Origin: Acidovorax sp. FHTAMBA
GTDB lineage: Bacteria; Pseudomonadota; Gammaproteobacteria; Burkholderiales; Burkholderiaceae_C
Direction: 5' to 3'
Assembly (NCBI RefSeq): GCF_038958875.1
Contig: NZ_CP152407.1
Location: forward strand, 3,231,501-3,295,500
Length of the DNA stretch: 64,000 nucleotides
Part shown: positions 18,555-27,208 of the stretch, in pieces
Position numbering within the stretch: the stretch's first letter is position 1
Layout: every line of letters starts with the position of its first letter
Program-made: the position numbers and the translations under genes
The notes under the pieces: generated by a model
Told to the model about the DNA's origin: nothing
Databases searched by the model: none
Seen by the model: the letters and a program-made list of their open reading frames with translations, nothing else

Positions 18555-21500
18555 CTATTTCGCCACGTAGTCGTGCCCGTGCGGGTGCAGCGGATGCGCC
18601 GGCTCATCCGCCGCCACCGCCGTGTTGGCCCCCGGCACCACCTTGCGCGCAAACAGCGTGTACATGGTGGGCACGACAAAAATGGTGAGCAGCGTGCCCA
18701 GCGACATGCCGCCCACGATCACCCAGCCAATCTGCATGCGCGTTTCGGCGCCCGCGCCGGAGGCCAGTGCCAGCGGGATGGCGCCCAGCACCATGGCGCC
18801 CGTGGTCATCAGAATGGGGCGCAGGCGCTGGGCCGAGGCCTTGACGAGCGCATCCACCATCTCCATGCCCTGCTCGCGCAGCTGGTTGGTGAACTCCACG
18901 ATCAGGATGCCGTGCTTGGTGATCAGCCCCACCAGCGTGATCAGCCCGATCTGCGAATACACGTTGATCGAACCCCCGCTCCATTTGAGCGCCAGCAGCG
19001 CGCCAATCATGGACATGGGCACCGACACCATGATGACCAGCGGATCAATGAAGCTCTCGAACTGGGCGGCCAGCACCAGGAAGATGAACACCAGCGCCAG
19101 CACAAACACGATGCCCAGTGCGCCCTGCGAGCTCTTGAATTCGCGCGAGATGCCGTTCAGGTCGGTGGTGTAGCCCGGCTTGAGCACCTTGGCGGCGGTG
19201 GTGTCCATGAAGTTGAGCGCCTCGCCCAGCGAATAGTCGGGCGAAAGGTTGGCGGTGATGGTGGCCGAGCGGCGCTGGCCGAAATGGTTGAGCTCGCGGG
19301 GGCTCACGCTTTCGCGCACGTTGACCAGGCTGGACAGCGGGATCATCGCGTCGTTGCGCCCCCGCACGTAGATGGAGTCGATGTTCTCGGGCGTGCTGCG
19401 GCCACTGGCGGCGGTCTGCACGATCACGTCGTACTGTTCGGCGTCGCGCTTGTAGCGTGTCACGGTGCGGCCGCCCAGCATGGTTTCAATCGCCTTGGCG
19501 ACCACGTCCACGCCCACGCCCAGGTCGGCGGCGCGCTCACGGTTGACCTCGATGCGCAGCTCGGGCTTGTTCAGGCGCAGGTCCACGTCGGGCCCGACAA
19601 TGCCAGGGTTGCGTGCCATCTCGGCAAGAAATGCCGTGGCCACCTGGCTCAGGTTCTCGTAGCTGTCCGATGTCTGGATCACATACGTGAGCGGCCGTGA
19701 GCGAAAGCCCTGGCCCAGCGACGGCGGGGTGATGAGAAAGGCGTTGACCCCCGGCAGGCTGGAGACCTTGGGTTGCAATTCGCGGGCGAGTTCCAGCGTG
19801 GTGCGGTCGCGCTGCTCCCAGTCCACGGTGCGGTAGATCACGCTGCCCTGCGCCACCGTGGGGTTGCCGATGTTGGCGAACACCCGGTCGAACTCGGGGT
19901 AGTCGCGGCCGATTTTCTCCAGCTCCAGCGCATAGCGGTTGGTGTAGTCCAGGGTGGCCCCGTCGGGCGCCGTGACGCTGGCCAGAATGGTGCCCCGGTC
20001 TTCGAGCGGAGACAGCTCCTGCCGGATGCTGGGGTACACCAGGACCAGCGCAGCGCCACTGAAGGCCATCACCGCCACCACAATCCAGCGCGCTTGAAAG
20101 ATCATGCCGCGCACACCTGCGCGCTCGCCACCGGGGCTGCGCCAGCGCGCCGTCACCAGCCAGCGCAGCAGGCGGCCGTAAGCATCTGACAGATTGGTGA
20201 GCCAGCGCTCCATCGAACGGTCAAACCAGTTCGGCTTGGGGTTGTGCTTGAGCAGCAGCGAACACATCATGGGTGACAGCGTCAGCGCCACAAAGCCGGA
20301 CACCACCACCGCCCCGGCCAGCGCCAGCGCAAACTCCATGAACAGCCGCCCCGTGCGCCCTGGCGTGAACGCCAGGGGCGCGTACACGGCCACCAGGGTC
20401 AGCGTCATGGCCACAATCGCAAAGCCGATCTCGCGCGCCCCCTTGATGGCCGCCGAGAACGGGTCGAGCCCCTCTTCGATGTGGCGGTAGATGTTCTCCA
20501 GCATCACGATGGCGTCGTCCACCACGAGGCCAATGGCCAGCACCAGGGCCAGCAGCGTGAGCGTGTTGATCGAAAACCCTGCCAACGACATCAGCGCAAA
20601 GCTGCCCACCAGGCTGACCGGGATGGTGATGATGGGGATGATGGACGCGCGGAAGGTGCGCAGGAACACGAAAATCACCAGCGCCACCAGCACCACGGCC
20701 TCGGCAATGGTGGTGTACACGCTCTTGATCGAGCGGTCGATGAAGAGCGAGTTGTCGTTGGCAATGTCGATGCCGATGTCCGGCGGCAGGTCGGCCTGCA
20801 GCGTGGGAAGCATCTCGCGCACACCCTTGGAAAGATCCAGCGGGTTGGCCGTGGCCTGGCGGATCACACCCACCGAGATGGCATCGCGTCCGTTGAGCCG
20901 CACGCGGCTGCGGTCGCTGGCGGGCCCTTCTTCCACACGCGCCACATCCTTCAGGCGCACCGGAAACCCGTTGACGGTGCGTATCACCACGTTGGAGAAC
21001 TGTGCGGGCGTGCTCAAATCGGTCTGCGAGGTGACGCTGAACTCGCGCTGCTCGGATTCGATGCGCCCGGCAGGCAGCTCCAGATTGTTGCGGCGGATGG
21101 CGTCTTCCACGTCCTGCGTGGTCAGGCGATAGGCCGCCAGGCGCTCCGGGTCAAGCCACACGCGCATGGCGTACTTGCGTTCGCCATAAATCGGCACGTC
21201 GGCCACGCCCGTCACGGTCTGCAGGCGGGGCTTGACGATGCGGTTGACGAGGTCGTTGATCTCCAGCGGGCTGCGGGTCTCGCTGCTGAAGGCCAGCCAC
21301 ATCACGGGCGATGCGTCGGCCTCCACCTTGGCGATGACGGGCTCGTCCACCGCGTCGGGCAGGCGGTTGCGCACGCGCGCCGTGCGGTCGCGCACCTCGG
21401 CGGCAGCGTTGTCGGCATCCTTTTCAAGGCGAAAGCGCACGCTGATCTGGCTTTGCTCGGCGCGGCTGATCGAGGTGATGACGTCCACGGCGTCGATACC

Positions 21501-21716
21501 CGCGATGGAGTCCTCCAGCGGCTTGGTGACCTGCGATTCGATCACCTCGGCCGACGCACCCGCGTAGCGCACGCTGACCGTGACCACGGGCTCATCGATC
21601 TTGGGGTATTCGCGAACCGACAAACCCGTGAAGCTCACGGCGCCGATGAGCAGGACGAGCAGCGACAGCACGGTCGCAAAAACGGGCCGGCGGATCGAAA
21701 TTTCAGCGAGTTGCAT
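18555..21716 (-). CDS. RND-family multidrug efflux permease
   Basis: 1053 aa, the usual size of AcrB/MexB/OqxB-type proton-driven pumps. The N-terminal MQLAEISIRRPVFATVLSLLVLLIGAVSF is the typical HAE1 start. Transmembrane helix 4 carries the Asp-Asp proton-relay pair (GLVVDDAIVMLENI), and twelve helices flank two large periplasmic loops. The gene follows its adaptor by 21 nt. No outer-membrane partner is encoded here, so it probably uses a shared TolC-type channel. Substrates cannot be predicted. Convergent with the sigma-54 activator. Confidence 0.95.
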   Translation of the reverse strand: MQLAEISIRRPVFATVLSLLVLLIGAVSFTGLSVREYPKIDEPVVTVSVRYAGASAEVIESQVTKPLEDSIAGIDAVDVITSISRAEQSQISVRFRLEKDADNAAAEVRDRTARVRNRLPDAVDEPVIAKVEADASPVMWLAFSSETRSPLEINDLVNRIVKPRLQTVTGVADVPIYGERKYAMRVWLDPERLAAYRLTTQDVEDAIRRNNLELPAGRIESEQREFSVTSQTDLSTPAQFSNVVIRTVNGFPVRLKDVARVEEGPASDRSRVRLNGRDAISVGVIRQATANPLDLSKGVREMLPTLQADLPPDIGIDIANDNSLFIDRSIKSVYTTIAEAVVLVALVIFVFLRTFRASIIPIITIPVSLVGSFALMSLAGFSINTLTLLALVLAIGLVVDDAIVMLENIYRHIEEGLDPFSAAIKGAREIGFAIVAMTLTLVAVYAPLAFTPGRTGRLFMEFALALAGAVVVSGFVALTLSPMMCSLLLKHNPKPNWFDRSMERWLTNLSDAYGRLLRWLVTARWRSPGGERAGVRGMIFQARWIVVAVMAFSGAALVLVYPSIRQELSPLEDRGTILASVTAPDGATLDYTNRYALELEKIGRDYPEFDRVFANIGNPTVAQGSVIYRTVDWEQRDRTTLELARELQPKVSSLPGVNAFLITPPSLGQGFRSRPLTYVIQTSDSYENLSQVATAFLAEMARNPGIVGPDVDLRLNKPELRIEVNRERAADLGVGVDVVAKAIETMLGGRTVTRYKRDAEQYDVIVQTAASGRSTPENIDSIYVRGRNDAMIPLSSLVNVRESVSPRELNHFGQRRSATITANLSPDYSLGEALNFMDTTAAKVLKPGYTTDLNGISREFKSSQGALGIVFVLALVFIFLVLAAQFESFIDPLVIMVSVPMSMIGALLALKWSGGSINVYSQIGLITLVGLITKHGILIVEFTNQLREQGMEMVDALVKASAQRLRPILMTTGAMVLGAIPLALASGAGAETRMQIGWVIVGGMSLGTLLTIFVVPTMYTLFARKVVPGANTAVAADEPAHPLHPHGHDYVAK

Positions 21717-21737
21717 GGCTGTCCTGAAACGTGTTCA

Positions 21738-23051
21738 TCATGCTGGCTGGCGCTGCGATGCCGGCGCCTTGCCGGCCGGACCGCACGGATTGGGGCCCGG
21801 CAGCGGTGCGATCTCGGCCACGGACGATGCCGGCGCCGAGGCCACCTTGCTACGCCCGAGGGGCGCAGGCACGTCGGGCACCGATGCCGCGCCATTGGGG
21901 GCGCTGGAGGCAGCGCCTTGCGGGGCCGGGCTGCCCAGCTCCACCACCCGCACAGCCGTGCCATCCCGCTGCACACGTTGCTGCCCCGCAGTCACCACCA
22001 AGTCACCTACAGCCAGGCCTTCCACCACTTCCACCAGCCCAGGAACCCGGGTGCCCAGCGTGACCGGCGTGCGCTGTGTGATGCGCGTGCCGGGCTCTTT
22101 GCCATCGACGATCTTGAGCACGTAAGGGCTGGCGCCATCCGGCACGATGGCCTCTTCAGGAATCACGCGGGCATCACTGCGCTCTGAAAACACCGCCGTG
22201 ACGCGCGCGAACATGCCAGGGCGCAGCTGCAGGCGCCGGTTGTCAATGCAACCGCGCACCGCCACGGAACGGCCGTCGGCATCGATCTGGGGGTTGATGG
22301 CCTGCACCACGGCGCTGTAGCGCACGCCGGGCAAGGCGTCAAAAGCCACTTGGGCGCTCTGGCCGGTGCGGACCTTGCCCTGCAGCCGCTCGGGCAGGCG
22401 GAAATCGACGTACACCGCGTCCAGGTCTTCGACATTGACGATGTCCGCGCCGTCCTTGAGGTAGTCGCCCACGTTCACGCCCCTGATGCCGGCAATGCCA
22501 TCAAACGGCGCCACGATCTTCAGGCGCGAGGCGGTAGCCTGCGCGAGCGACAGCTTGGCACGCGCCACCTGCAGGTTGGCGGCACTTTCATCCACCGAAC
22601 GCTGGCTGATGAAGCCCTGGGCCACCAGCTCCTCATTGCGCTTGTGGTTGGCCTGGGCAATGGACAGTTCGGCCTGGCTTTGCTGGACCTGCGCGCGGGG
22701 CAACTGGTCGTCAAACTGCACCAGCACCTGGCCGCGCCGCACACGCTCGCCATCGCGGAAGTTCAGCGCCGTGATGCGCCCACTCACCTCGGGGCGCAAA
22801 ACCACACTCTGGCGCGACCGCAGGCTGCCCACGGCCTCGGCATCATCGCGCAGGGCCATCTGGCGCACGGCCACGGCCTCCACCGCCACGGGGCGGCCCG
22901 CCCCACCCGCCCTGGCCGCACCATTTGCGGGCGCATTGCCTGCGGCGGCCGCCTCGGTGCGCTGCTCAGGCCGTTGGAGCCACCACGCGACACCAGAAGC
23001 GGCAGCGATGCCGATGACCGCGAAAACGATGTATTTGTTCTTGGACGCCAT
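21738..23051 (-). CDS. RND efflux periplasmic adaptor (membrane fusion protein)
   Basis: 437 aa. One N-terminal hydrophobic anchor (about 8-25), lipoyl and helical-hairpin segments (LRSRQSVVLRPEVSGRITALNFRDG, then QSQAELSIAQANHKRNEELV) and beta-barrel domains, as in AcrA/MdtA/MexA adaptors. There is no lipobox, so it is membrane-anchored or secreted rather than a lipoprotein. The Ala/Pro-rich C-terminal 50 residues are longer than usual. First gene of a two-gene operon with the RND pump. Confidence 0.93.
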   Translation of the reverse strand: MASKNKYIVFAVIGIAAASGVAWWLQRPEQRTEAAAAGNAPANGAARAGGAGRPVAVEAVAVRQMALRDDAEAVGSLRSRQSVVLRPEVSGRITALNFRDGERVRRGQVLVQFDDQLPRAQVQQSQAELSIAQANHKRNEELVAQGFISQRSVDESAANLQVARAKLSLAQATASRLKIVAPFDGIAGIRGVNVGDYLKDGADIVNVEDLDAVYVDFRLPERLQGKVRTGQSAQVAFDALPGVRYSAVVQAINPQIDADGRSVAVRGCIDNRRLQLRPGMFARVTAVFSERSDARVIPEEAIVPDGASPYVLKIVDGKEPGTRITQRTPVTLGTRVPGLVEVVEGLAVGDLVVTAGQQRVQRDGTAVRVVELGSPAPQGAASSAPNGAASVPDVPAPLGRSKVASAPASSVAEIAPLPGPNPCGPAGKAPASQRQPA

Positions 23052-23185
23052 GGATCAGTGAAAGCGGGTGATGGGAGAAGCACGACCGAACAATGTATCA
23101 GTGCGTGTCTTGCGCCGCAGCAAACCCGAACAAGACCCCAAGGACAATCGCGGAAGATTTACGCAGGCTTTACATGCCCCGGGCA

Positions 23186-23211
23186 CAAAAAAAGCCCCGA
23201 GGGGCCTTTTG
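23186..23211 (-). terminator. Rho-independent terminator of rnhA
   Basis: On the minus strand, GGCCCC/GGGGC arms are followed by a run of seven T residues (A at 23187-23193 on the plus strand). It lies about 40 nt after the rnhA stop. The rest of the 199-nt gap to the RND adaptor holds only its promoter region; no gene was seen there. Confidence 0.8.
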
Positions 23212-23250
23212 AAGCAACGCACATGCTCCGTGGAAGCGGTGAGCGCAGCC

Positions 23251-23700
23251 CTACGCGCGCCCCTGGGCCTTTTCAACCCCCCGGTTGGCCAAGGCATCGG
23301 CGCGCTCGTTGCCAGGATCGCCGGAATGTCCTTTAACCCATCGCCATTCAATGCGATGGCCACCCGTGCTGACCAGCGCGTCCAGCCGCTGCCACAGCTC
23401 CACGTTCTTGACCGGCTGCCGCGAGGCCGTGCGCCAGCCCTTGGCCTTCCAGCCGTGAATCCACTCGGTGATGCCCTTGCGCACGTACTCGCTGTCAAGG
23501 TACAGCGTCACCGCGCAAGGCCGCTTCAGCGCTGACAGCGCTTCGATCACGGCCATCAGCTCCATGCGGTTGTTGGTGGTGCCCAGCTCGCCGCCAAACA
23601 GCTCTTTCTCCGTCGACCCGGAGCGCAACCAAGCGCCCCAACCGCCAGGACCGGGGTTGCCTTTGCAGGCGCCATCTGTATATATCTCTACCTGGTTCAA
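23251..23700 (-). CDS. rnhA: Ribonuclease HI
   Basis: Cleaves the RNA strand of RNA-DNA hybrids. 149 aa, a single RNase H fold. Catalytic carboxylates are visible: Asp9 (IYTDGACKGNPG), Glu47 (NNRMELMA), Asp69 (LYLDSEYV) and Asp133 near GNERADALA. The start is a TTG at 23700: upstream in-frame codons reach a stop with no ATG, and an AGGA lies at suitable spacing. It follows the methyltransferase stop by 1 nt, so they are cotranscribed. Confidence 0.96.
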   Translation of the reverse strand: MNQVEIYTDGACKGNPGPGGWGAWLRSGSTEKELFGGELGTTNNRMELMAVIEALSALKRPCAVTLYLDSEYVRKGITEWIHGWKAKGWRTASRQPVKNVELWQRLDALVSTGGHRIEWRWVKGHSGDPGNERADALANRGVEKAQGRA

Positions 23701-23701
23701 A

Positions 23702-24559
23702 CTATGTCCTATCTATTTTGTCAGTACCTGTGGCCGCCCTGGAAATCTGCGCAGGAGCCACGCGGTTGGCTACGGGCACCGTCGCCGCAGACCGCTGCCG
23801 GCCCGACCGCCATGCAGGCTCCAGCAGCCGCATGCCGTGCACCCGTTTCACTGCCACCAGAAAATATGCGGCTCCCAGAATAGGCCACCAGCGCTCGCCC
23901 CATGGGTCCATGAAGTCAAAACGTTCCAGCCACTGGGTGCTGCGCACCGCGGGACGATAGCAGCCAAACCGGGCCGATTCGACCTCGAAACTCAAAAGCC
24001 TGAGCCAGTCTCGCAGGCGCCGGTAACCAATGAACTCGCCCACGTCCGGCAGGTACAAGGTTCCCTTGCCCCCGCTCACGCGCTGGACCATGCGCGCACG
24101 CCACTGGCGCAGCCCCCAGAGGCTGGTGGGATTCAGGCCGCTGATGACGACCCGGCCCTCGGGCACCAGCACGCGCTCCACTTCGCGCAGGGCCGCGTGG
24201 GGGTCGATGCTCAGCTCCAGGGTATGGGGCAGTACAAGCAGGTCCAGGCTCGCTGCAGCGAACGGCAGGGCCACGGGCTCTGCCAGCAGATTCACCGGGC
24301 GGCGCTGCAGGGCGTCATCGCCAGCCCCGTTCTCCACACAGGCGATGGAACCGTGCACTGCCTCCTGCCCCAGGCCCAGCCATTGGTGGGGCATGCGGTT
24401 GGCCCGCAGGCCATCGAGCAGCGGCATTCCAAGCTGCAGGCTGTGGTAGCCAAAGATATCCGCCACCGCTTCATCGAAACGCGCCTGCTCCCAGGCGAGC
24501 AGGTAGCGGCCCGGCGGGGAGTCGAACCAGTGGTGCAAACCTATAATTTGATCGCTCAT
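23702..24559 (-). CDS. Class I SAM-dependent methyltransferase
   Basis: 285 aa. Methyltransferase core with an acidic loop and LPFAAASLDLLVLPHTLELSIDPHAALREVERVLVPEGRVVISGLNP, the COG2226-like motif II-III region. Substrate unknown; the family often sits beside rnhA and gloB in betaproteobacteria. The preferred ATG (24559) overlaps the divergent gloB ATG by two bases, so its promoter must lie inside gloB. An ATG-less extension to 24592 inside gloB is less likely. Confidence 0.88.
   Translation of the reverse strand: MSDQIIGLHHWFDSPPGRYLLAWEQARFDEAVADIFGYHSLQLGMPLLDGLRANRMPHQWLGLGQEAVHGSIACVENGAGDDALQRRPVNLLAEPVALPFAAASLDLLVLPHTLELSIDPHAALREVERVLVPEGRVVISGLNPTSLWGLRQWRARMVQRVSGGKGTLYLPDVGEFIGYRRLRDWLRLLSFEVESARFGCYRPAVRSTQWLERFDFMDPWGERWWPILGAAYFLVAVKRVHGMRLLEPAWRSGRQRSAATVPVANRVAPAQISRAATGTDKIDRT
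24542..24547 (+). promoter_or_regulatory. Candidate -10 element of gloB
   Basis: A perfect TATAAT ends 10 nt before the gloB ATG, so transcription would begin about 5 nt before the start codon or at it, predicting a nearly leaderless mRNA. No good -35 hexamer was recognised. The element lies within the coding sequence of the divergent methyltransferase. Confidence 0.5.
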
Positions 24560-25334
24560 GAACTTGCTGCCGCTACCCGCCTTTACCGACAACTACATCT
24601 GGATGCTGCACGACGGCCGCCAGGCGATCGTTGTGGACCCGGGAGATTCCGCGCCTGTGCTGCAGGCCCTGCAGCACCTTGGCGTGCAGTTGAAGGCCAT
24701 TCTAGTCACGCACCACCATGCCGATCATGTCGGCGGTGTGGATGCCCTGCGCAGCGCCACCGGCGCCGTGGTCTACGGCCCCGCACGCGAAAAAATCCCC
24801 GAGCCGCTGCACCGCTTGGCGCACGGTGATGCCGTGGAAACCATGGGACTTCGGTTCGCAGTCATTGATGTGCCTGGCCATACCGCTGGCCACATTGCCT
24901 ACTACTGCCCCGACATCGACGGGGAGCCTCTGCTGTTCTGCGGCGACACGCTTTTTTCGGGGGGCTGTGGTCGGCTTTTTGAAGGCACCCCTGCCCAGAT
25001 GCTGGACTCCCTGGACGCGCTGGCCGCTTTGCCCGGCAACACGCGGGTATGCTGCACCCACGAGTACACGCTCTCCAACCTGAAATTTGCGCGGGCGGTG
25101 GAACCCGGCAATGCGGCATTGCTCCACTACAGCAGCCATTGCGAGGCACTGCGGTCCAAAGACCAGCCCACGCTGCCCTCGCGCATGGCGCTCGAGCGTG
25201 ACATCAACCCCTTCCTGCGCGTGCGTCAGCCTGCGGTGGCCCTTGCCGCCCACAGCCACGACGCGCAGGTGAACAAAGACGATGCCGTGGCGGTACTGGC
25301 CGCCCTGCGTCAATGGAAAAACGAGTTCCGATGA
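24558..25334 (+). CDS. gloB: Hydroxyacylglutathione hydrolase (glyoxalase II)
   Basis: 258 aa. Hydrolyses S-lactoylglutathione to lactate and glutathione, the second step of methylglyoxal detoxification. The beta-lactamase-fold di-metal site is intact: THHHADHVGG at 51-60, then the His, Asp and His of GHTAGHIAYY, CGDTLFSGGCGR and CTHEYT. The C-terminal substrate-binding segment is present. Its stop overlaps the mltD start by 4 nt. Confidence 0.96.
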   Translation: MNLLPLPAFTDNYIWMLHDGRQAIVVDPGDSAPVLQALQHLGVQLKAILVTHHHADHVGGVDALRSATGAVVYGPAREKIPEPLHRLAHGDAVETMGLRFAVIDVPGHTAGHIAYYCPDIDGEPLLFCGDTLFSGGCGRLFEGTPAQMLDSLDALAALPGNTRVCCTHEYTLSNLKFARAVEPGNAALLHYSSHCEALRSKDQPTLPSRMALERDINPFLRVRQPAVALAAHSHDAQVNKDDAVAVLAALRQWKNEFR

Positions 25335-26845
25335 AAATTCTGCACATCGCCTGCCTGGCCTGCACGCTCTGGCTCACAGGCTGCGCCACCACCGGGCCCT
25401 CGCAGGACAGCGCGGCGGGTACCACCCCCGCCTCCCCCACCGGCACGCCGGCCGCAGCGCCACATACCCCTGTCATCCCCAACGGCCCGCTCCGGCCCAT
25501 CACGGCTGCGCAGGCTGCCAGCGGCGAAGTGGCGTCGCTCTCCACCCCTGCCGACCTCTGGGACCGTATCCGGCGCGGCTTTGCGATGCCGGACCTGCAG
25601 CACGAGCTGGTGCAGGACCGCGAGCAGTGGTACGCCACACGCCCCGACTACATGCAACGCATGACCGAGCGCTCCAGCAAATACCTGTTCCACATCGTCG
25701 AAGAACTGGAGCGGCGCGGCATGCCCACCGAGCTGGCGCTGCTGCCCTACATCGAAAGCGCGTTCAACCCGCAGGCCGTGTCCCACGCCAAGGCTGCGGG
25801 CATGTGGCAGTTCATGCCCGCCACGGGCAGTTATTTCGACCTCAAGCAGAACGCGTTCCGCGACGACCGCCGCGACGTTCTGGCATCCACCCGCGCAGCG
25901 CTCGACTACCTGCAAAAGCTCCATGGCATGTTTGGCGATTGGCACCTGGCGCTGGCCGCCTACAACTGGGGCGAAGGCAGTGTGGGCCGGGCCATTGCCC
26001 GCAACCAGAAGCAGGGGCTGGGCACCAGCTACACGGACCTGAGCATGCCGGCCGAGACGCGCATGTATGTGCCCAAGCTGCAGGCCGTCAAGAACATTGT
26101 GGCCAACCCCGAAGCCTTTCGCACCGAGCTGCCGCTGATCGAGAACCACCCCTACTTCCAGACGGTGGACATCACCCACGACATTGATGTGGCCCTGGTG
26201 GCCACGCTGGCAGGCATACGCCAGGAAGATTTCCGCGCCCTGAACCCTTCCTTCCACCGGCCGGTCATTCTGGCTGCCGGCACGCCGCAGATCCTGCTGC
26301 CCTGGGACAATGCCAAGGTGTTCCAGCGCAATCTGGAGGCGCGCAGGGAAGGCCAGTACGCCAGCTGGACGGTGTGGTCGGTGCCCTCCACCATGACGGT
26401 GGCCGAGGCCGCGCAGCGGGCAGGCATGAGCGAGCACGATCTTCGCAGCGTCAACAACATCCCGCCGCGCATGCTGATCAAGGCGGGCTCCGCACTCATG
26501 GTGCCGCGCTCTTCCGCCGTGCGCCAGGATGTGTCGCCGCAGCTGGCGGACAACGGGCAGATCGCATTTGCGCCCGAGATCGTCACCCGGCGCACCACGG
26601 TGCGGGCCCGCAAGGGCGAAACCGTTGCCAGCATTGCACGCCGTTACAAGCTCAGCGCTGCCAGCGTGGCCGACTGGAACGATGTGCGCGCCAACGCAGC
26701 GTTCAAACTGGGGCAGGAGGTGGTGATGTACCTGCCGGTACGCCAGGCCACCCAGGCGCGCGGAACGGTTGCGCGCGCCGCACCGGCCAAGCGTTCAGCA
26801 CCACCTGCGCGTCGCGGTGGCACGCCCTCAAAAAAGCGCCGCTGA
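25331..26845 (+). CDS. mltD: Membrane-bound lytic murein transglycosylase D
   Basis: 504 aa lipoprotein cleaving peptidoglycan glycan strands. The signal peptide ends in lipobox LTGC (Cys20). The SLT domain (about 120-240) has the catalytic Glu in LPYIESAFNP and family blocks AGMWQFMPATG and ALAAYNWGEGSV. Two LysM-like repeats follow (SWTVWSVPSTMTVAEAAQRAG and VRARKGETVASIARRYK). ATG 25331 overlaps the gloB stop as ATGA. The basic C-terminal tail is low complexity. Confidence 0.93.
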   Translation: MKILHIACLACTLWLTGCATTGPSQDSAAGTTPASPTGTPAAAPHTPVIPNGPLRPITAAQAASGEVASLSTPADLWDRIRRGFAMPDLQHELVQDREQWYATRPDYMQRMTERSSKYLFHIVEELERRGMPTELALLPYIESAFNPQAVSHAKAAGMWQFMPATGSYFDLKQNAFRDDRRDVLASTRAALDYLQKLHGMFGDWHLALAAYNWGEGSVGRAIARNQKQGLGTSYTDLSMPAETRMYVPKLQAVKNIVANPEAFRTELPLIENHPYFQTVDITHDIDVALVATLAGIRQEDFRALNPSFHRPVILAAGTPQILLPWDNAKVFQRNLEARREGQYASWTVWSVPSTMTVAEAAQRAGMSEHDLRSVNNIPPRMLIKAGSALMVPRSSAVRQDVSPQLADNGQIAFAPEIVTRRTTVRARKGETVASIARRYKLSAASVADWNDVRANAAFKLGQEVVMYLPVRQATQARGTVARAAPAKRSAPPARRGGTPSKKRR

Positions 26846-26854
26846 CGCCGCCGC

Positions 26855-27007
26855 TCAGAATTTGAGCGAGTGCATGCCCAGCAACCCCAGAATCCCCATG
26901 ATGATGAGGTACAGCGCCACAATGGTGCTGAGCAGGCGGGGCATCACAAGAATCAGAATGCCGGCGATCAGGGATACCAGCGGGCCGATGCTGAGGGTGA
27001 AGGTCAT
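26855..27007 (-). CDS. Small DUF3096 membrane protein
   Basis: 50 aa, from ATG at 27007 with AAGGA upstream. Almost the whole chain is hydrophobic, forming one or two helices (SLIAGILILVMPRLL and IVALYLIIMGILGLLG). The IAGILIL-MPRLL-IVA-YLIIMGI-GL pattern matches my recollection of DUF3096, a family of about 50-residue proteins of unknown function. Convergent with mltD. Nothing else gene-like is seen in 27008-27208. Confidence 0.82.
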   Translation of the reverse strand: MTFTLSIGPLVSLIAGILILVMPRLLSTIVALYLIIMGILGLLGMHSLKF

Positions 27008-27208
27008 GGTGAAGCAATCCTTGAGATGTGAATGACGGGTACACCGAGGCTACGGCACACCGAACGCCGACGAATGTAAGCCATCTTCCCGTTCCAGCCC
27101 GAACACCAGGCTGGCGGCAGCCGCCACCCCGCCATAACATCACCATCCCATCACCATCACCTCGCCATCGGCCACGCAGCCGCCCGACGAACCGGGCGCA
27201 CCACCTCG

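Noticed and set aside
20481..22187. 568-aa open frame opposite the RND pump genes
   Set aside because: Antisense shadow rich in His, Asp, Gln and Arg; the RND proteins are unmistakable.
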